Source: Ampelomyces quisqualis (lineage: Eukaryota > Ascomycota > Dothideomycetes > Pleosporales > Phaeosphaeriaceae). From it: a stretch of 64,000 nt of DNA. The notes beneath the pieces are model-generated. The model made no database searches, was not told the origin of the DNA, and was given only the letters and a program-made list of their open reading frames with translations. Location of the stretch: the NCBI GenBank assembly GCA_018398575.1, contig JAGTXZ010000014.1, positions 62,001 to 126,000 on the forward strand, read 5' to 3'. The translations under genes were made by a program, and so were the position numbers. Shown here piece by piece: positions 10,256-21,447 of this stretch (positions within the stretch are counted from its first letter, which is position 1; each line of letters starts with the position of its first letter).

Positions 10256-12268
10256 ATGAAGCTTACCCTCGCATTTCTCGCCGCTCTGGCAGCCGCCGAT
10301 GCCGCTGAGGCTCGCACCCACCGCCACGCTCGTCGCCAGTACGGTACCAACAACGGTGGCGGTGGCAGCTACGGCGACGTCGTCTCCTCCGCTGCGTCTG
10401 TCGAGACCCCCTCGCCAGCCAGCTCTGGCGCTGCCGGCCTCGAGTCCTCAGCCGTGGCTTCCGTCACCTCGAGCCTTCCCGCTGCCGTGTCGTCCTCTCC
10501 CCCTGCCACGGAACCCACTCCAGCCCCCCCAGGCGGTGGGTACGGCTCCTACCCAGAGGTCCCCGTCGGCGGTGGTGAAAGCTCCACTGTCCCTGCTGGG
10601 GCCGAAAGCTCTACTATCCCCGCCGGTGGTGAAAGCTCGACTGTCCCTGCTGGGGCCGAAAGCTCATCGGCCCCCGTTGTTGGAGTCTCATCTGCGCCTC
10701 TCCCTTCTGAGACTCCCTCCGCCACGCCTTCCAGCGTAGCCGTGCCACCTCAGTCCTCCGTCGCTCCACCCGCCGGCGGTGCCTACGGTACAGGCTCCCC
10801 CGCCCTGTCCCCTGCCGCTCCACCCGCTGGCGGTGCCTACGGTACAGGCTCCCCCGTCCTGTCCCCTGCCGCTCCACCCGCCGGCGGTGCCTACGGCACC
10901 GGCTACCCTGTCCAATCTTCTGTCGTTCCTGCCGGTGCCGAATCCAGCTCTGCCCCCGTTGGTGTCTTCCCATCTTCGACTGCTGGTGTACCCACCGGTG
11001 TCGTCCCATCTGGAGGCGCATCCGTCCCAGTTGAGGCTGCCCCCAGCGCCCCTTACGGACAGGGCATCTTCCCATCCGCAGGCGCTGGCTACCCCACTGG
11101 CACTGGCTCCAGCCCTGCCTCAAGCACCCCCGGCCAAAGTACCAGTGAAATCCCAACCTCTGAGGTTGTCACGACCTTGACCGAGACACTTGTCTACACC
11201 GTTGGTGTTGGATCGACTGCTCACGCCGTTACCACCGAGGTCGTCTCCACCAGCACCTCAACCGCATACACCACCATTATTGTCACCCTTAGCAGCACTA
11301 ACCCTTCCGGCGAGTATCCCGTTGCCACGCCTGCTGCCGTCCAACCCGAGGAACCTACCAGCACCTCCACCCTGACCTCGACGTTGACCAGTACCAAGTA
11401 CATGACCGTCAAGCCCACCCCCTCCGACGTAGTTCCTGCCTCCGGTAACGGTGGCTACCCCGCCAGTGGCTCCGACGAGCCTATCAACGCCGTTGGCAAG
11501 GCCTCTGACGAAGATTGCGCCGTTCCCGTTACTGTCACCGTCACTTCAAAGGAAACCGTCACCGTCACCGCTGGACAGACTGAGCCGACTGGCAACACTG
11601 GCGAGCCCGGTTCCAGCTACCCCACCGAGCCTGAGGGCGAGGAGTCTACCGGTGCTAACGACACTCCCGTCCAGTCATCGCCCACTCCCTCTCCTCTGTA
11701 TCCCATTAACAACGGCACCAACCCGTACCCGGTCGGCTCCACTGGCTTCATAACCTCCACCAAGCCTTCTTACCCCGTTGGAACCGGTGTCCCAACCAAC
11801 CCTGAGACCAGCAGCCTCCCCTACTTATCTCTCGTGTCTGAAGCCCCTGTTCCCTCTTCCGCCAACGTCCCCACCCAGGAGACTGAAGTTCCATCCGCAT
11901 CATCCTCCACCGTCCCCTCGGACGAGACCAAGCCCACTCCTGCCCCCGCTGGTAACGAGTATGGCTCTGGGTACGGCGAAGCGCCTGCTGTCTCCGCACC
12001 GTCCTCCACCGTCTCTTCAGCCGAGACCAAGCCCACTCCTGCCCCCGCTGGTAACGAGTATGGCTCTGGGTACGGCGAAGCGCCTGCTGTCTCCGCACCG
12101 TCCTCCACCGTCTCTTCAGCCGAGACCAAGCCCACTCCTGCCCCCGCTGGTAACGAGTATGGCTCTGGGTACGGCGAAGCGCCTGCTGTCTCCGCACCGT
12201 CCTCCACCGTCTCTTCAGCCGAGACCAAGCCAACTCCAGCTGGCAACGGCGGTTACGGCACCTACTAG
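10256..12268 (+). CDS. Ser/Thr/Pro-rich secreted cell-surface protein with tandem repeats
   Basis: Intronless, 670 residues. A signal peptide (MKLTLAFLAALAAADAAEA) and a basic R-x-H-A-R-R-Q site, where a Kex2-type protease could cut, are followed by an extremely Ser/Thr/Pro/Ala/Gly-rich body typical of O-mannosylated wall proteins. Several repeat families are visible: short ESSTVPAGA blocks (10570-10680), an 18-residue PPAGGAYGTGSP unit (about 10765-10910), and near the C terminus a 33-residue unit built around TKPTPAPAGNEYGSGYGEAP. Copies of the last unit start every 99 bp (11924, 12023, 12122 and a shortened one at 12221). A middle domain (about residues 300-430) of V-T-T-L-T-E-T type beta-rich Thr stretches resembles adhesin stalks. 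No C-terminal GPI signal is present; it ends GNGGYGTY. Adhesion or wall structure is an inference. Confidence 0.8.
   Translation: MKLTLAFLAALAAADAAEARTHRHARRQYGTNNGGGGSYGDVVSSAASVETPSPASSGAAGLESSAVASVTSSLPAAVSSSPPATEPTPAPPGGGYGSYPEVPVGGGESSTVPAGAESSTIPAGGESSTVPAGAESSSAPVVGVSSAPLPSETPSATPSSVAVPPQSSVAPPAGGAYGTGSPALSPAAPPAGGAYGTGSPVLSPAAPPAGGAYGTGYPVQSSVVPAGAESSSAPVGVFPSSTAGVPTGVVPSGGASVPVEAAPSAPYGQGIFPSAGAGYPTGTGSSPASSTPGQSTSEIPTSEVVTTLTETLVYTVGVGSTAHAVTTEVVSTSTSTAYTTIIVTLSSTNPSGEYPVATPAAVQPEEPTSTSTLTSTLTSTKYMTVKPTPSDVVPASGNGGYPASGSDEPINAVGKASDEDCAVPVTVTVTSKETVTVTAGQTEPTGNTGEPGSSYPTEPEGEESTGANDTPVQSSPTPSPLYPINNGTNPYPVGSTGFITSTKPSYPVGTGVPTNPETSSLPYLSLVSEAPVPSSANVPTQETEVPSASSSTVPSDETKPTPAPAGNEYGSGYGEAPAVSAPSSTVSSAETKPTPAPAGNEYGSGYGEAPAVSAPSSTVSSAETKPTPAPAGNEYGSGYGEAPAVSAPSSTVSSAETKPTPAGNGGYGTY
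11924..12250 (+). repeat. In-frame 99-bp coding repeat (3 full copies plus 1 partial)
   Basis: The codons GAG-ACC-AAG recur at 11924, 12023, 12122 and 12221, exactly 99 bp apart, inside the cell-surface protein gene. Copies 2 and 3 look identical, which points to recent slippage or unequal crossing-over. Copy number is likely to vary between strains. Confidence 0.9.
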
Positions 12269-13946
12269 GCGTTTTACGCATGTAGATGAGTTAACGCATT
12301 GTTTATAAATGCCATTTGGCCACTTCTTAGCTTGTCTTGTCCACAAATCATATTTCCCCGCATCTTGAGCAGGGGTAGGCAGTTATTTGTCGCAAAGCTA
12401 TGTCCTTTGCTGGATTAAAAGGAAGAGGAGGAAACCACGCATTCCCTGTGTATCGCTTCGACAATATATGCTGTCCTTATTCCATGCTCATGTACCCCTA
12501 CCCTGACGAGTGAGCCATGACGCGTGTTGTTTGTGAAGTCGGTCGGATTTTTTTCCTTTGTTGGTTACCTTGGCAGCTTTGTAAAAAAAAAAGTATAGAT
12601 TCATCCGGCATTGTACGGCGCTGCCTTTTCCACATTCGCGTACCCAGCATTCAAATCGAAACCATTTCCAAAACTAACAATCCCCTCATCCCTGGCCTCC
12701 ACCCCACCAGCCAATATCCCCGACGTGATATAAATACCCACCGGTGATGTATAGCTCCCCAGCATACCGCCCCCACCCTCCCCGTACTAACCCCCAACAA
12801 GCGCTCATCACCGAATTCAATAACCAGGCGATCCCTACCCCATGGAAATCGCACCCCCCCCCCCCCAAAAAAAAAAGAAAAAAAAAACTAAAACACTCGC
12901 CAGGTTCTCGCTCCTCCCCGTCGGCGCGTGCCGTTTTCGACGCTCCGGGTGAATCCCGAGTAGGGAGTAGTCTACCACGTCTTGTACGCCGTACGCCGCA
13001 CGCGAAGCTATACATGGGTAGTCTCTGTCGGGACGTCCGGGACCTATCCATGTATTCTGTAGGGGCCCGGGGGGGGGGGGGTTTGTTTCTTTTCGATTCC
13101 CCCCCCCCTCCCTCCCTCATCCTATATCCTAGCCCGACGCTGGAGGGCAGCGGGGCGAGGCCGCGAGGGTGGGTCCTGGAGGTGTGTGAATTCCGCAGGG
13201 GATTTGATTGATTTGGGGTCGGTTTGATTTGGTGCGGCGGTGAGAGTGGATGGGGACGCGTATGTAGGAGATTAATGCGATCGAGTCAGGTGAGGTCTGC
13301 TAGTTGGCTGGCGTTGCTGGGTAATTATGTGGGTAGGTAAGGTAGGTAGGTGCAAACATGGCACGCGAGGAACCAAGGAGGGTTTTTTTTTGGTGTGGCT
13401 CGAATGAACTGCCCAGAGCAAATTTTATAACCGCCTGTTGCGGTGTCGCGGTGGAGATGGAAACGCAAGTGTGGCGCGCGGGGGGTAATCCATGCCCACT
13501 TGTGGGATCTGCTCGATGGTGTTATTTGGTGATGCGTCATACATACTCGGCACTGGGAGGCAATGATCTGGTGCAGACGTTGGTTAGCTGCAGGCTACTA
13601 TCAAGCGCGACCTGCAAGCGGAAAAGACGATATGAATCATGCAAGATGGCGTGCCAATGTCTAGTACATCCTCAACTATGGTATGTCCCGTTCATCGCTA
13701 GATCTCGAGTCGTAGTATGTTGACATCTGTGTGTTGGGATGTAGCTTCGACACCATGAAAAGTTTCCACTTTCGCTGTGAGAGCAAACAGCTTTGCTCTG
13801 TGTTCCCCAACCATAACCAGATGCCATTGGTCTCAGTGAACATTCCGCCGGGTATTCTTGACCGTTGGGACACTCCATAACTCCATGAACATGAAAACTC
13901 CAACCACAAACACTCAGTCGCAAGTCCCGCTTTCGAATCACATCCT
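12269..13946. other. Intergenic with long homopolymer tracts
   Basis: About 1.7 kb without a convincing gene. It contains unusual single-base runs: about 13 C (12854-12866) directly followed by an A-rich run to 12887, about 13 G (13069-13081) and about 10 C (13099-13108). Frames through this segment are low-complexity and overlap on both strands. Confidence 0.5.
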
Positions 13947-14924
13947 TCACTCGTAGTCATCGTAGTCTCCTCGGCGGCCACTATGGCCCAGGTAACTCCT
14001 CACCCAGAACTGGTGATAATTTGAGTAGTCTCTCTCACCACTCAGACCCAACTGTCCGGCGACGTTGACATATCCGTCTTCATTCCTCTCCAGACCTTTC
14101 GTGTCGATGTCGCCCAACTTGCCTTCGAATCCAGCTTCGGCTGCCCATGTGGCACGGCAGTAAGGACATGTGGCCTTGGACTTAGCCATCGCAATCCACT
14201 TTTGCATACAGCCCTTGTGAACGTTATTGCCACAACTTGTCTTGCAGTACACGATGGTGTCGACGTCTCTATCGAGATCGTCATAGCAGATAGGACACTC
14301 GCCCTCAATTGGCTTGCGATTACCATCTTGTTCGCCTTGGACATCGGTGGGATCTGTCTCGACGCCAGGGATCGGTGGAGCGTTCTCAAGAACCTCGCGC
14401 AGCTCCGATGCTGTGAGCGCCAGCTGATACGCAATGTTCTCGCGAGCCTTGAGCACGCGCAACATGACGTAGATGATGTGCTTGCATTGGTTGCCCTTCA
14501 TTGCGTGCGGACAATCGCAGCTCGGTTTGAGTTTGATCCTTTGAGTGTAGACGTTGCCCGTGGAGCCTGCCATGACGACCTTCTCTTCTGGTTCATCATC
14601 GGATCCGCAGCGTTTGCGCGAGAGGACTGTAAGGCGCTGTGTCATGGCTCGCGCCTTGATCTTGAGGTAGCTTTGTGGTGCAGCTGCGCGGTATCGCCTG
14701 AGACGCCTCTCTTCGGCTGGTCTGTCGCCGCTGCACTTTCCCTTCTGTTTGGGTGATGACTTCTCTGGTGTGTCTGCTGTCAATCCGACCACTTCGGGGG
14801 TCTCTGTAGCCTTCTTCGCTTTCTTTGGGGACGATTGGTACTCGAAGGGTGCATTGTCGTCGTCCTCGGCAGAGCAAGTGCTTTTGCGCTTTCGTGCAGC
14901 GGTGACTTCCACCTCGAAAGCCAT
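13947..14924 (-). CDS. SWIM-domain and RING-finger protein, probable E3 ubiquitin ligase
   Basis: Intronless, 325 residues counting from the ATG at 14924. The frame stays open to 15170, but the upstream part is of noncoding character and MAFEVEV is the first plausible start. The N-terminal third is basic and Ser-rich (R-K-R-K-S, S-P-K-K-A-K-K), suggesting nuclear targeting. A SWIM motif lies at about residues 136-149 (C-D-C-P-H-A-M-K-G-N-Q-C-K-H, the CxCx(n)CxH pattern). A RING finger of the C3HC4/C3H2C3 type lies at about 210-256 (C-P-I-C ... C-G-N-N-V-H-K-G-C ... C-P-Y-C). The same pair occurs in the ZSWIM2/MEX family of ubiquitin ligases and in fungal homologues. A ligase role follows from the RING; substrates are unknown. 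Confidence 0.85.
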   Translation of the reverse strand: MAFEVEVTAARKRKSTCSAEDDDNAPFEYQSSPKKAKKATETPEVVGLTADTPEKSSPKQKGKCSGDRPAEERRLRRYRAAAPQSYLKIKARAMTQRLTVLSRKRCGSDDEPEEKVVMAGSTGNVYTQRIKLKPSCDCPHAMKGNQCKHIIYVMLRVLKARENIAYQLALTASELREVLENAPPIPGVETDPTDVQGEQDGNRKPIEGECPICYDDLDRDVDTIVYCKTSCGNNVHKGCMQKWIAMAKSKATCPYCRATWAAEAGFEGKLGDIDTKGLERNEDGYVNVAGQLGLSGERDYSNYHQFWVRSYLGHSGRRGDYDDYE

Positions 14925-15381
14925 ATTATTTGATACCGTGTGGAGTTGGTTGACGATGGAACTGAGCAACAAAGATCTATTCCACCTATTACAGGGTGCG
15001 GACTGTCGTGTTGATCGTAGGAGGTGCAAGCGGAGGTGCGTGGCGATAGCGGTAAAAGCACGCATTAGCGCGCTTCCCGAACCACGCGATAACACGTGAC
15101 AGTATCTCTCACCTCTGACGGTGATGATCCATCCTTGTCTTTCGCTTACCATGCAAAACTTGATGAGCACTGTATCTCACGCATAAAACTGCTATCGTTA
15201 CTGTTGAGCCTTCCTCTTGCGAAATGACGCGGACATCGGTGGCGAGGTAAATTCGGGTATCATATCGCTCATCACGCGCTCTATATTACAACCCAATCAC
15301 CGTCGTTTTACAAATGCTCGCAGAAACAAGGTTAAAAAGTAGCGTATCGCTTCGATGGCTTTTCCTCAAGAGCCTTTTCCT
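14925..15381. other. Intergenic, no gene seen
   Basis: Short spacer between the SWIM/RING gene and the permease gene, both on the minus strand. Nothing further is recognised. Confidence 0.4.
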
Positions 15382-17063
15382 TCAGCCTAAGCCAAATTCC
15401 GTTGCTTCCAGTTGTTTGCACACGAGAAGACTGCACCTCCAGAGCCGCGATTCAACTGTGCCCGACGCCCACATGCCTAGCGCAAACTTAAGTTGTGTTA
15501 GCCGCCTGTTTTAAGAGCGTATGGGGCATGATTGCGAACTCACAATAGCTGCTCCCAGGACCATGACAACGAAGTTGAGGATCATCCATGCGCCCTTCCG
15601 CTTGTTGGAGAACCACTTTCCCCTATGCTGGTATAGGCAGAGAACTGGTGGTAGAGCGTCTGCGTACAGTGTTAGATCGTTGTACCCGTGAGTTCACCTC
15701 CTGAAATACTCACAACTGAACATGCTCCCAAAGAGCGCACCAATCAAACTCAAGAAGAGATTGAAGTTTGGTATGGACTCTGCCAAAACCCAACTCAGAA
15801 ACCATGCTGCCGCACAAATCCCATACCAACTACTCAGACTTTTCAAGGTCTTCTCGTGCGCAACGTTCGTGCCTGACCACGCTCTGAAGTATATGTACTT
15901 GCAGGCCACAGAGCCATTGACTACACCAGCTACGATGATCGTGGGCAACGCAATGCCAAAGGCAATCTTGGTGACCAGAGGACTAGCCGAGCCGAGTGCA
16001 GGACTGGCGACAAGTGGGCCGGCGTAGTAATATATGACCACGGAGATGGTCATGTAGAAGGTGACTGCGATGCCTTGTTCTAAGAAGAGTGCTTTTTTAA
16101 AGTCGTGCGGGTTCTTAAGCTCGGCGTGAAAGGAGAAGAACGCTACATGGCCAGCTGTAGTTTGTGAGCTTTGTCGCATTGAGAGTGTGGAGAGGTCATA
16201 CTGTATGCCAAGATGATGTTCAAGACTGGTCCCATTCCCTTGATCAGTGGCACATGGGGACGAATGGCAAGGATGTCGCCCATGTCTGGCTTTTGGATGC
16301 CGATTGCGACCATGGTCACCAGAACAGACACGATGATCGAGATGCAAGCTATTTTGATCAGCACTACTCAGTTCACACCAAGAGTAAACTTACAGAATAT
16401 CGAGAGATAGCTGACATTCTTGAAAGTTCTCGGTAATCCCAAGCCAAAGCACAACAACAATCCAATCACGTTCCACGCAATGGTACACATGGCGTGACCC
16501 GTGATAGCGTTCATCGCAATCGAGAAGCTAAGCACATGCGCACCCATGATGAAGATAAAGATGAGCACTTGGCCCACCGCCATGATCTCTCTTCCGATCG
16601 GGCCCGCAATCACCATGCCAGCATCAGCAAAAGACTGCACAGCAGGATAAGCAAGCCTGAACTCGCCGATGATCCAGCCAGTGTAGGTGGCAATGATGCC
16701 GAGAAAAATGATGCAGAAGAGGCCGGGGACAAGGCCAAGAATGGCGAGGGCTTGAGGAAGGGCGAGGACGCCCAGGGAAACGTTCTCGGCGAGCATTAGG
16801 ACGCCAGTGTGCCACCTGTGTAGTTTAGCGATGAAGACAGATGCAGAGTTGGGGATGCAATACCACTTGCATGTCTTGTAGTGGACTTGAGCGCCATCTT
16901 CGTTGCCGAAGGCATCGTCCTGGGTGGTGAACCCCGGTTGAAGCTCCGGGTCTGAAGCGTTGGTGTCCCGTTGTTGAAGGACCGCGTTGGCGGTCTTTTC
17001 GGTCACGGGTTGCTGTTGAGCTGTTTCGCCGCTTGACGATGACCTCTCCATTGACCTCTCCAT
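15382..17063 (-). CDS. Neutral amino-acid permease (AAAP family)
   Basis: Six exons (16864-17063, 16394-16815, 16202-16348, 15714-16154, 15544-15659, 15382-15486) join in phase to 476 residues. After an N-terminal cytoplasmic tail of about 65 residues comes the family signature K-W-W-H-T-G-V-L-M-L-A-E-N-V-S-L-G-V-L-A-L-P (split by the first intron, whose removal restores KWWHTG). About ten further hydrophobic segments follow, including ILGLVPGLFCIIFLGIIATY, VLIFIFIMGAHVLSFSIAMN and NIILAYTGHVAFFSF. The last exon gives the C-terminal FALGMWASGTVES. Introns have clear branch points, for example GGCTAAC before 15486. These are features of the fungal Aa_trans/AAAP transporters that import neutral amino acids by proton symport at the plasma membrane. 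Exact substrate is not readable. Confidence 0.88.
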
Positions 17064-18007
17064 GGCAGTGGCTATTGTGATGAAGAAGGGGACAGAACCA
17101 GCAAGCTTGAACAAGTACTTTGAAATTTGTGTGTTTGTATGCTGTGAAAAGGGCTTGGCCAAGAGGCAGTGGGGTGTAAGAGAGTTAAGAGGAAAGGACT
17201 GGGGATGAAGCAATGTGCGCTCATAAACGAAAATTAAGAAAGAACGGTCCGTCCGAGGCTAACATGGTTTATTGAAGGCGAATGCCACTGCCCTCCATAG
17301 GTAACGAATCAGTGTGCTTGAAATCTGCTTCAACCATGGTACTTGACCCAACAGTAGCTTGTGAGGGGCCGATATCAGTTGATGCGTAGAAGCCAGGTGG
17401 CCAGCACAAATTTCACAGTCATTCAGTAGGCCACGGGTTACTCTGCAGCACTGTTCATCTGTCGCATTTCTGATGGGCTGGGAGACTGCACTTGAAGTCG
17501 GGCTGCGGAAGCGAAGACATGCAAGCGAGCGGGAGGCGCGTCGGGACGGGTTGACAACCTCGTCCTCACCAACACCCAATCACAACGACGTAGCGACCCC
17601 GGTGCAAGCTGAATCACGCAGGCCTCGAAAACAAAAAGACGCAGCTCAGGTAATCTGGCTAATGTCAATATGGACGGGCGTGCCAAGGAGGAGGTTGGTG
17701 AACGTCGAGTCCGTCGTTCTTCACACGCAAGACGCTTGGTGTCGCGTCGTCGCACCCATCTTTGTAGCTTTGTTATTAGATAGCTCCGATTGCTCACAAT
17801 CCACTTCTTGTTATTAGGCAGGTTGTACCGCAGGTTACTAGTGAACGCATTTCCATCAGGTAAGCGCCGTCCGACCTGGATCGCGACATTCGAGCCTGCG
17901 CCCAACCCCATCAGTCCTTTGACGTGTCAACAACGCGTCCAGTTGTCTCTATACACCTTCCCGACACTAACGCGACCGAGCTCCAGCTTCGCGATCTCGA
18001 GTTCACT
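17064..18007. other. Intergenic between divergently transcribed permease and peroxiredoxin genes
   Basis: About 940 bp that must hold both promoters. Overlapping frames (17438-17911 on both strands) have no family features. A CCAAT-type element (cccaatcac) is visible near 17576. Confidence 0.4.
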
Positions 18008-18831
18008 ATGCCTCGCGAACTACGCAAGCGCAAGGAGCCCGAGGCTCCTGCTGCGCCAGTGCGCCCAGCGAAGAAGGCCGCGCCTGCCAAGGGCAAGAAA
18101 CCTGCGAACGAGAAAACCATCGTCGAGAAGGTCCAGGAAACGGTCGCTGACACAGTCGAGGCCGTCAAGGAGACTGTGACCGGCAAGTCGAACGGTGAAG
18201 CTTCAGCACCCGCCGCGGCCAAAGGAGCCCCCAAGACCGGGGATACGATCGGCCTGACCTCCTTCGGCGGCGAGATCGAGACGCACGATGGAAGCAAGAC
18301 CACGCTCGCGAAGCTTGTAGAGGAAAGCAAAGGCGGCGTTGTGCTCTTCACCTACCCCAAGGCCTCGACCCCAGGATGTGAGTGACATAGCCCTTGCCAC
18401 CCTTCGTTCAAGCATGTGTGTGCTGACATACCGCGACAGGCACCAAACAAGCCTGCTTTTTCCGCGACGAATACACACCCCTCACCGCGACCGGCTACAG
18501 CATCTACGGCCTCTCCAACGACAGCCCAAAGGCGAACACTACTTTTAAGACGAAGCAGAAGCTACCTTATACGCTGCTGTGCGACCCTGCGCAGACACTC
18601 ATCTCTGCCATTGGCCTGAAGAAGGGACCCAAGGGTACTACGCGTGGCGTGTTCGTTATTGCTAAGTCGGGCAAGGTCCTTGCTGCTGAGCCAGCGTCTC
18701 CCAGCGAGTCTGTCGAGGTTGTCAGGAAGCTTGTAGGTGGCGGCGCAGGAGAGACCGAGCAGGAGGATGATGTCGAGGCAGCGAAGACGGCGGATGAGGT
18801 TGCGGATACGGCAGCCAAGGTTGATGCTTGA
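18008..18831 (+). CDS. Nuclear-type thiol peroxidase (Dot5/BCP, PrxQ class peroxiredoxin)
   Basis: Two exons (18008-18377, 18440-18831) give 253 residues. The peroxiredoxin core carries the PrxQ/BCP signature S-T-P-G-C-T-K-Q-A-C-F-F-R-D, with peroxidatic Cys124 completed across the intron and a second cysteine five residues later (Cys129), the usual resolving position of this class. Strands FTYPKASTPG and PYTLLCDP fit the thioredoxin fold. The N-terminal 60 residues are Lys/Pro/Ala-rich (R-K-R-K-E-P, K-K-A-A-P-A-K-G-K-K), as in the DNA-associated Dot5 proteins of yeast. An acidic Ala-rich tail closes the protein. It reduces hydroperoxides with thioredoxin, presumably in the nucleus; location is inferred from the basic tail and homology. 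Confidence 0.9.
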
Positions 18832-20065
18832 GTTATGCAAGATCTTGTCGTTGACTTGCGTCAAATTTGCAACATGTAATCGTCAAGCAAGTTGTGTCTC
18901 TCCTTTTAGCTAGAAAAGCGTAGAAACCCAATGCATGTTGCTTAAGCTGATCCTTCTTCAGCGCTCTCTCATGACTTTCGTGACGTGTACTGTGAATCGC
19001 CTCATCCTCAGGCGCAGCCATTGGCCGGCCCAGTAATCTCGAGATTCAACAAGACTGAAACAGATGGATTGGGCTGTGAACTCATCGGCCCATTCCCAAG
19101 GTGGCAAAGGACCATTGGTGGGCAAGTCGAACCAAATAAGCACACGTACCAACGCCAGCAGAACACTTCTTACCCGTCACTCCGTACTCGTCACTGTGTA
19201 GTTCGAATTCGAAGGACAGATACGCGGGTGTGCTGACGATAGTGGAGACTAGGGAAACTCTCCTGTACTCTGGGAGCTAGATTGTATTACGGATCGCTCA
19301 TGAGTCGACAGCGCTTGCCTCCAGCGGCCCCGATACACTGCTACCACATCATGCCGCTAGACTCACGACTCGTCGGTTGCGATAGGCTCCATGTAGATCA
19401 ACATCACAAGCTCCGCTAACTCACTTGACGGCGCTTTGGTGGGAAGTTGCGGCTTGCTACATGTCGGAGATGTTGTGGTCAAGATCAGGTGGGTTGAAAT
19501 AAACTCTAAGATTTTGACTAGTGCGTTGAATAGAACATGTGATTGATCAGAGCTAGTGGGAATTCAAGCGATGAAGGCTGAACGTGACTCGTTGCTAGGC
19601 GTCAGTTCAGCCTATAGTAGTATACGACTGTAAGATTTGCAGGGGTATGTTAGAGGGAACTTTCGAGGGTTTTTAGTATCGGAATCGGTGGGTGCGGTTG
19701 CGGTGCCTAACAATCGCCTTAACTTACGTCAAATTGTGCGGAGCCAAGGACACGGCGATCATACACACTGTGGCAGACAAGTTGGAGCCCTGGGCAAAAA
19801 TGTGATACCAGCCCTCAAACGGAGGGCAGAGGTGAGGAGTGGAGAGTCTGGTCGCGGTGTTGCATCATCGTTCCTGCCAAGCGAACAGGGTTCTGCCACC
19901 GCCTTGGGGACAGCTTCCCTAAGCTTCAACCACCCACTCATCGCAACCCCACTAGCTTCCGGAGTATCCTCGAAATAGAGCCCAGACTTGTCTTCTCCGC
20001 TGAGACAGTCTTGCGCTACACATCACAATACTTCGGGACCTTAGACCCTTGACTAGGCAAGCACA
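18832..20065. other. Intergenic, no gene seen
   Basis: About 1.2 kb between two plus-strand genes. A plus-strand frame at 19637-19978 has no recognisable features. A copy of the recurring ACTCCGTAC motif lies near 19185. Confidence 0.4.
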
Positions 20066-20876
20066 ATGGCATCGCGACTGGTGCTGGTCCTCGGTGACCT
20101 CTTCATACCAGACAGAGCAGCAGTATGTAGCGACCAGCTCACTTTTGAAATGCTAGACCTCACAAACTTACAGGCTTCCTAGGACATTCCCACAAAGGTA
20201 CGCCCTCCCCACGCGCGACTGGACTCGCCGCATCTCGCAATACTACACGCTTACTACGCACGCACCGACTCACCACGTCTCTAGTTCAAGAAGCTCCTAG
20301 CTCCCGGAAAAATTGGCCAGATCCTGTGCCTGGGCAACATTACCGACCGCGAGACCTACGAGTTCCTCCGGGCCATAGCGCCCGATCTGCAAATCGTCAA
20401 GGGCGACTTCGACGTCGAAGCACCCAACCTCGCGCTGTCAAAAGTCGTCACGCACGGATCCTTACGCATAGGCTTTACACATGGACATACTATCGTCCCG
20501 CCGGGCGATGGCGACAGCTTGCTGGTAGCAGCGCGGCAGATGGATGTGGATGTCTTGCTATGGGGCGGAACACACAAGTTCGAGGCATACGAGATGGAAG
20601 GCAAATTCTTCGTCAACCCGGGAAGCGCAACAGGAGCCATGACCACTGCGTGGTGGCCAGAGGGCGAGGACCCAACGCCAAGTTTTGTGCTGATGGATGT
20701 GAGAGCCAACCCCCGAGTGCGCAACTGTGTGGAACTCCAACCGGCTAACAAAGGCTCAGGTCCAAGGCGACGTGCTTGTGCTCTACGTGTACCAGCTACG
20801 GAAAGATGCAGAAGGCAACGAGAACGTTGCGGTGGAAAAAGTGTCGTTTCGGAAAAACGGCGGTGGTGTATCGTAG
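20066..20876 (+). CDS. VPS29: Retromer subunit Vps29
   Basis: Four exons (20066-20122, 20183-20197, 20285-20698, 20760-20876) give 200 residues, close to the usual 182-200. The start reads MASRLVLVLGDLFIPDRA, matching the family's L-V-L-G-D-x-x-I-P. Conserved blocks follow: KFKKLLAPGKIGQILCLGN, V-K-G-D-F-D, T-H-G-H, L-L-W-G-G-T-H-K-F-E and N-P-G-S-A-T-G-A. These are the remains of a metallophosphoesterase fold. The last exon supplies QGDVLVLYVYQLRKD. Vps29 binds Vps35 in the retromer core, which returns vacuolar sorting receptors from endosomes to the Golgi. The second exon is only 15 nt (D-I-P-T-K); it is required to join the start to FKKLL without a stop. Confidence 0.95.
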
Positions 20877-21396
20877 GCACAAAAAGATGACGTGCAGCGG
20901 CTTTCCGCGGCTCAATTAAAAGCAGAACTTATGCAACGAGGGAACTTGAACTGTGTCACTACATATAAAGGCAGCATTTGCCTCGGAGTAGCAAAGCAAA
21001 TCTCAGTGGACGGGTCAATTAGGCAAAATGCTGTTGCCTCATCTGCTGTGTGACGCCCAGCTGCAATCGAATCCCTTGACGGCTAGATGCACTGATCCTG
21101 CCGCCTAACTAGCTACTGCATGTATGGGACATTGTAGCCTAGCCAATTCTGTGCAGCCCTGACAAGGCAAAAACCCTTTCCGCAATGTCCGTAAGCAGAA
21201 GCCCATAGAGCTCATGTCCCGCCGTCCTCGGCTCTACCCCACACAACGGTAAACAATCCGGTGAGGCTGCTGTAGCACGCCGTCAACGTCGCACACACAA
21301 TGCAAACGCACATTGAACTGAATAGTCGGCATGCCGGTCGGGCTACAGCGTGACGATGATGTCGGGAGCCTGTGCACGCCACGGCTTGGCTGCTGT

Positions 21397-21432
<36 letters not shown>

Positions 21433-21447
21433 ATAGTTATCGAGCTC
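20877..21447. other. Intergenic with (GTA)n microsatellite
   Basis: Convergent 3' flanks of VPS29 and the bisphosphate nucleotidase gene. A perfect GTA trinucleotide run of about 35 bp lies at 21397-21431, just past the stop of the minus-strand gene. No gene was found. Confidence 0.6.

Noticed and set aside
12744..13211. 155-codon plus-strand frame with Pro and Lys runs
   Set aside because: It is built from homopolymer tracts and its mirror on the minus strand is equally open.
14925..15170. N-terminal extension of the SWIM/RING protein
   Set aside because: The frame is open but its residues are not conserved-looking and the ATG at 14924 begins sensible sequence.
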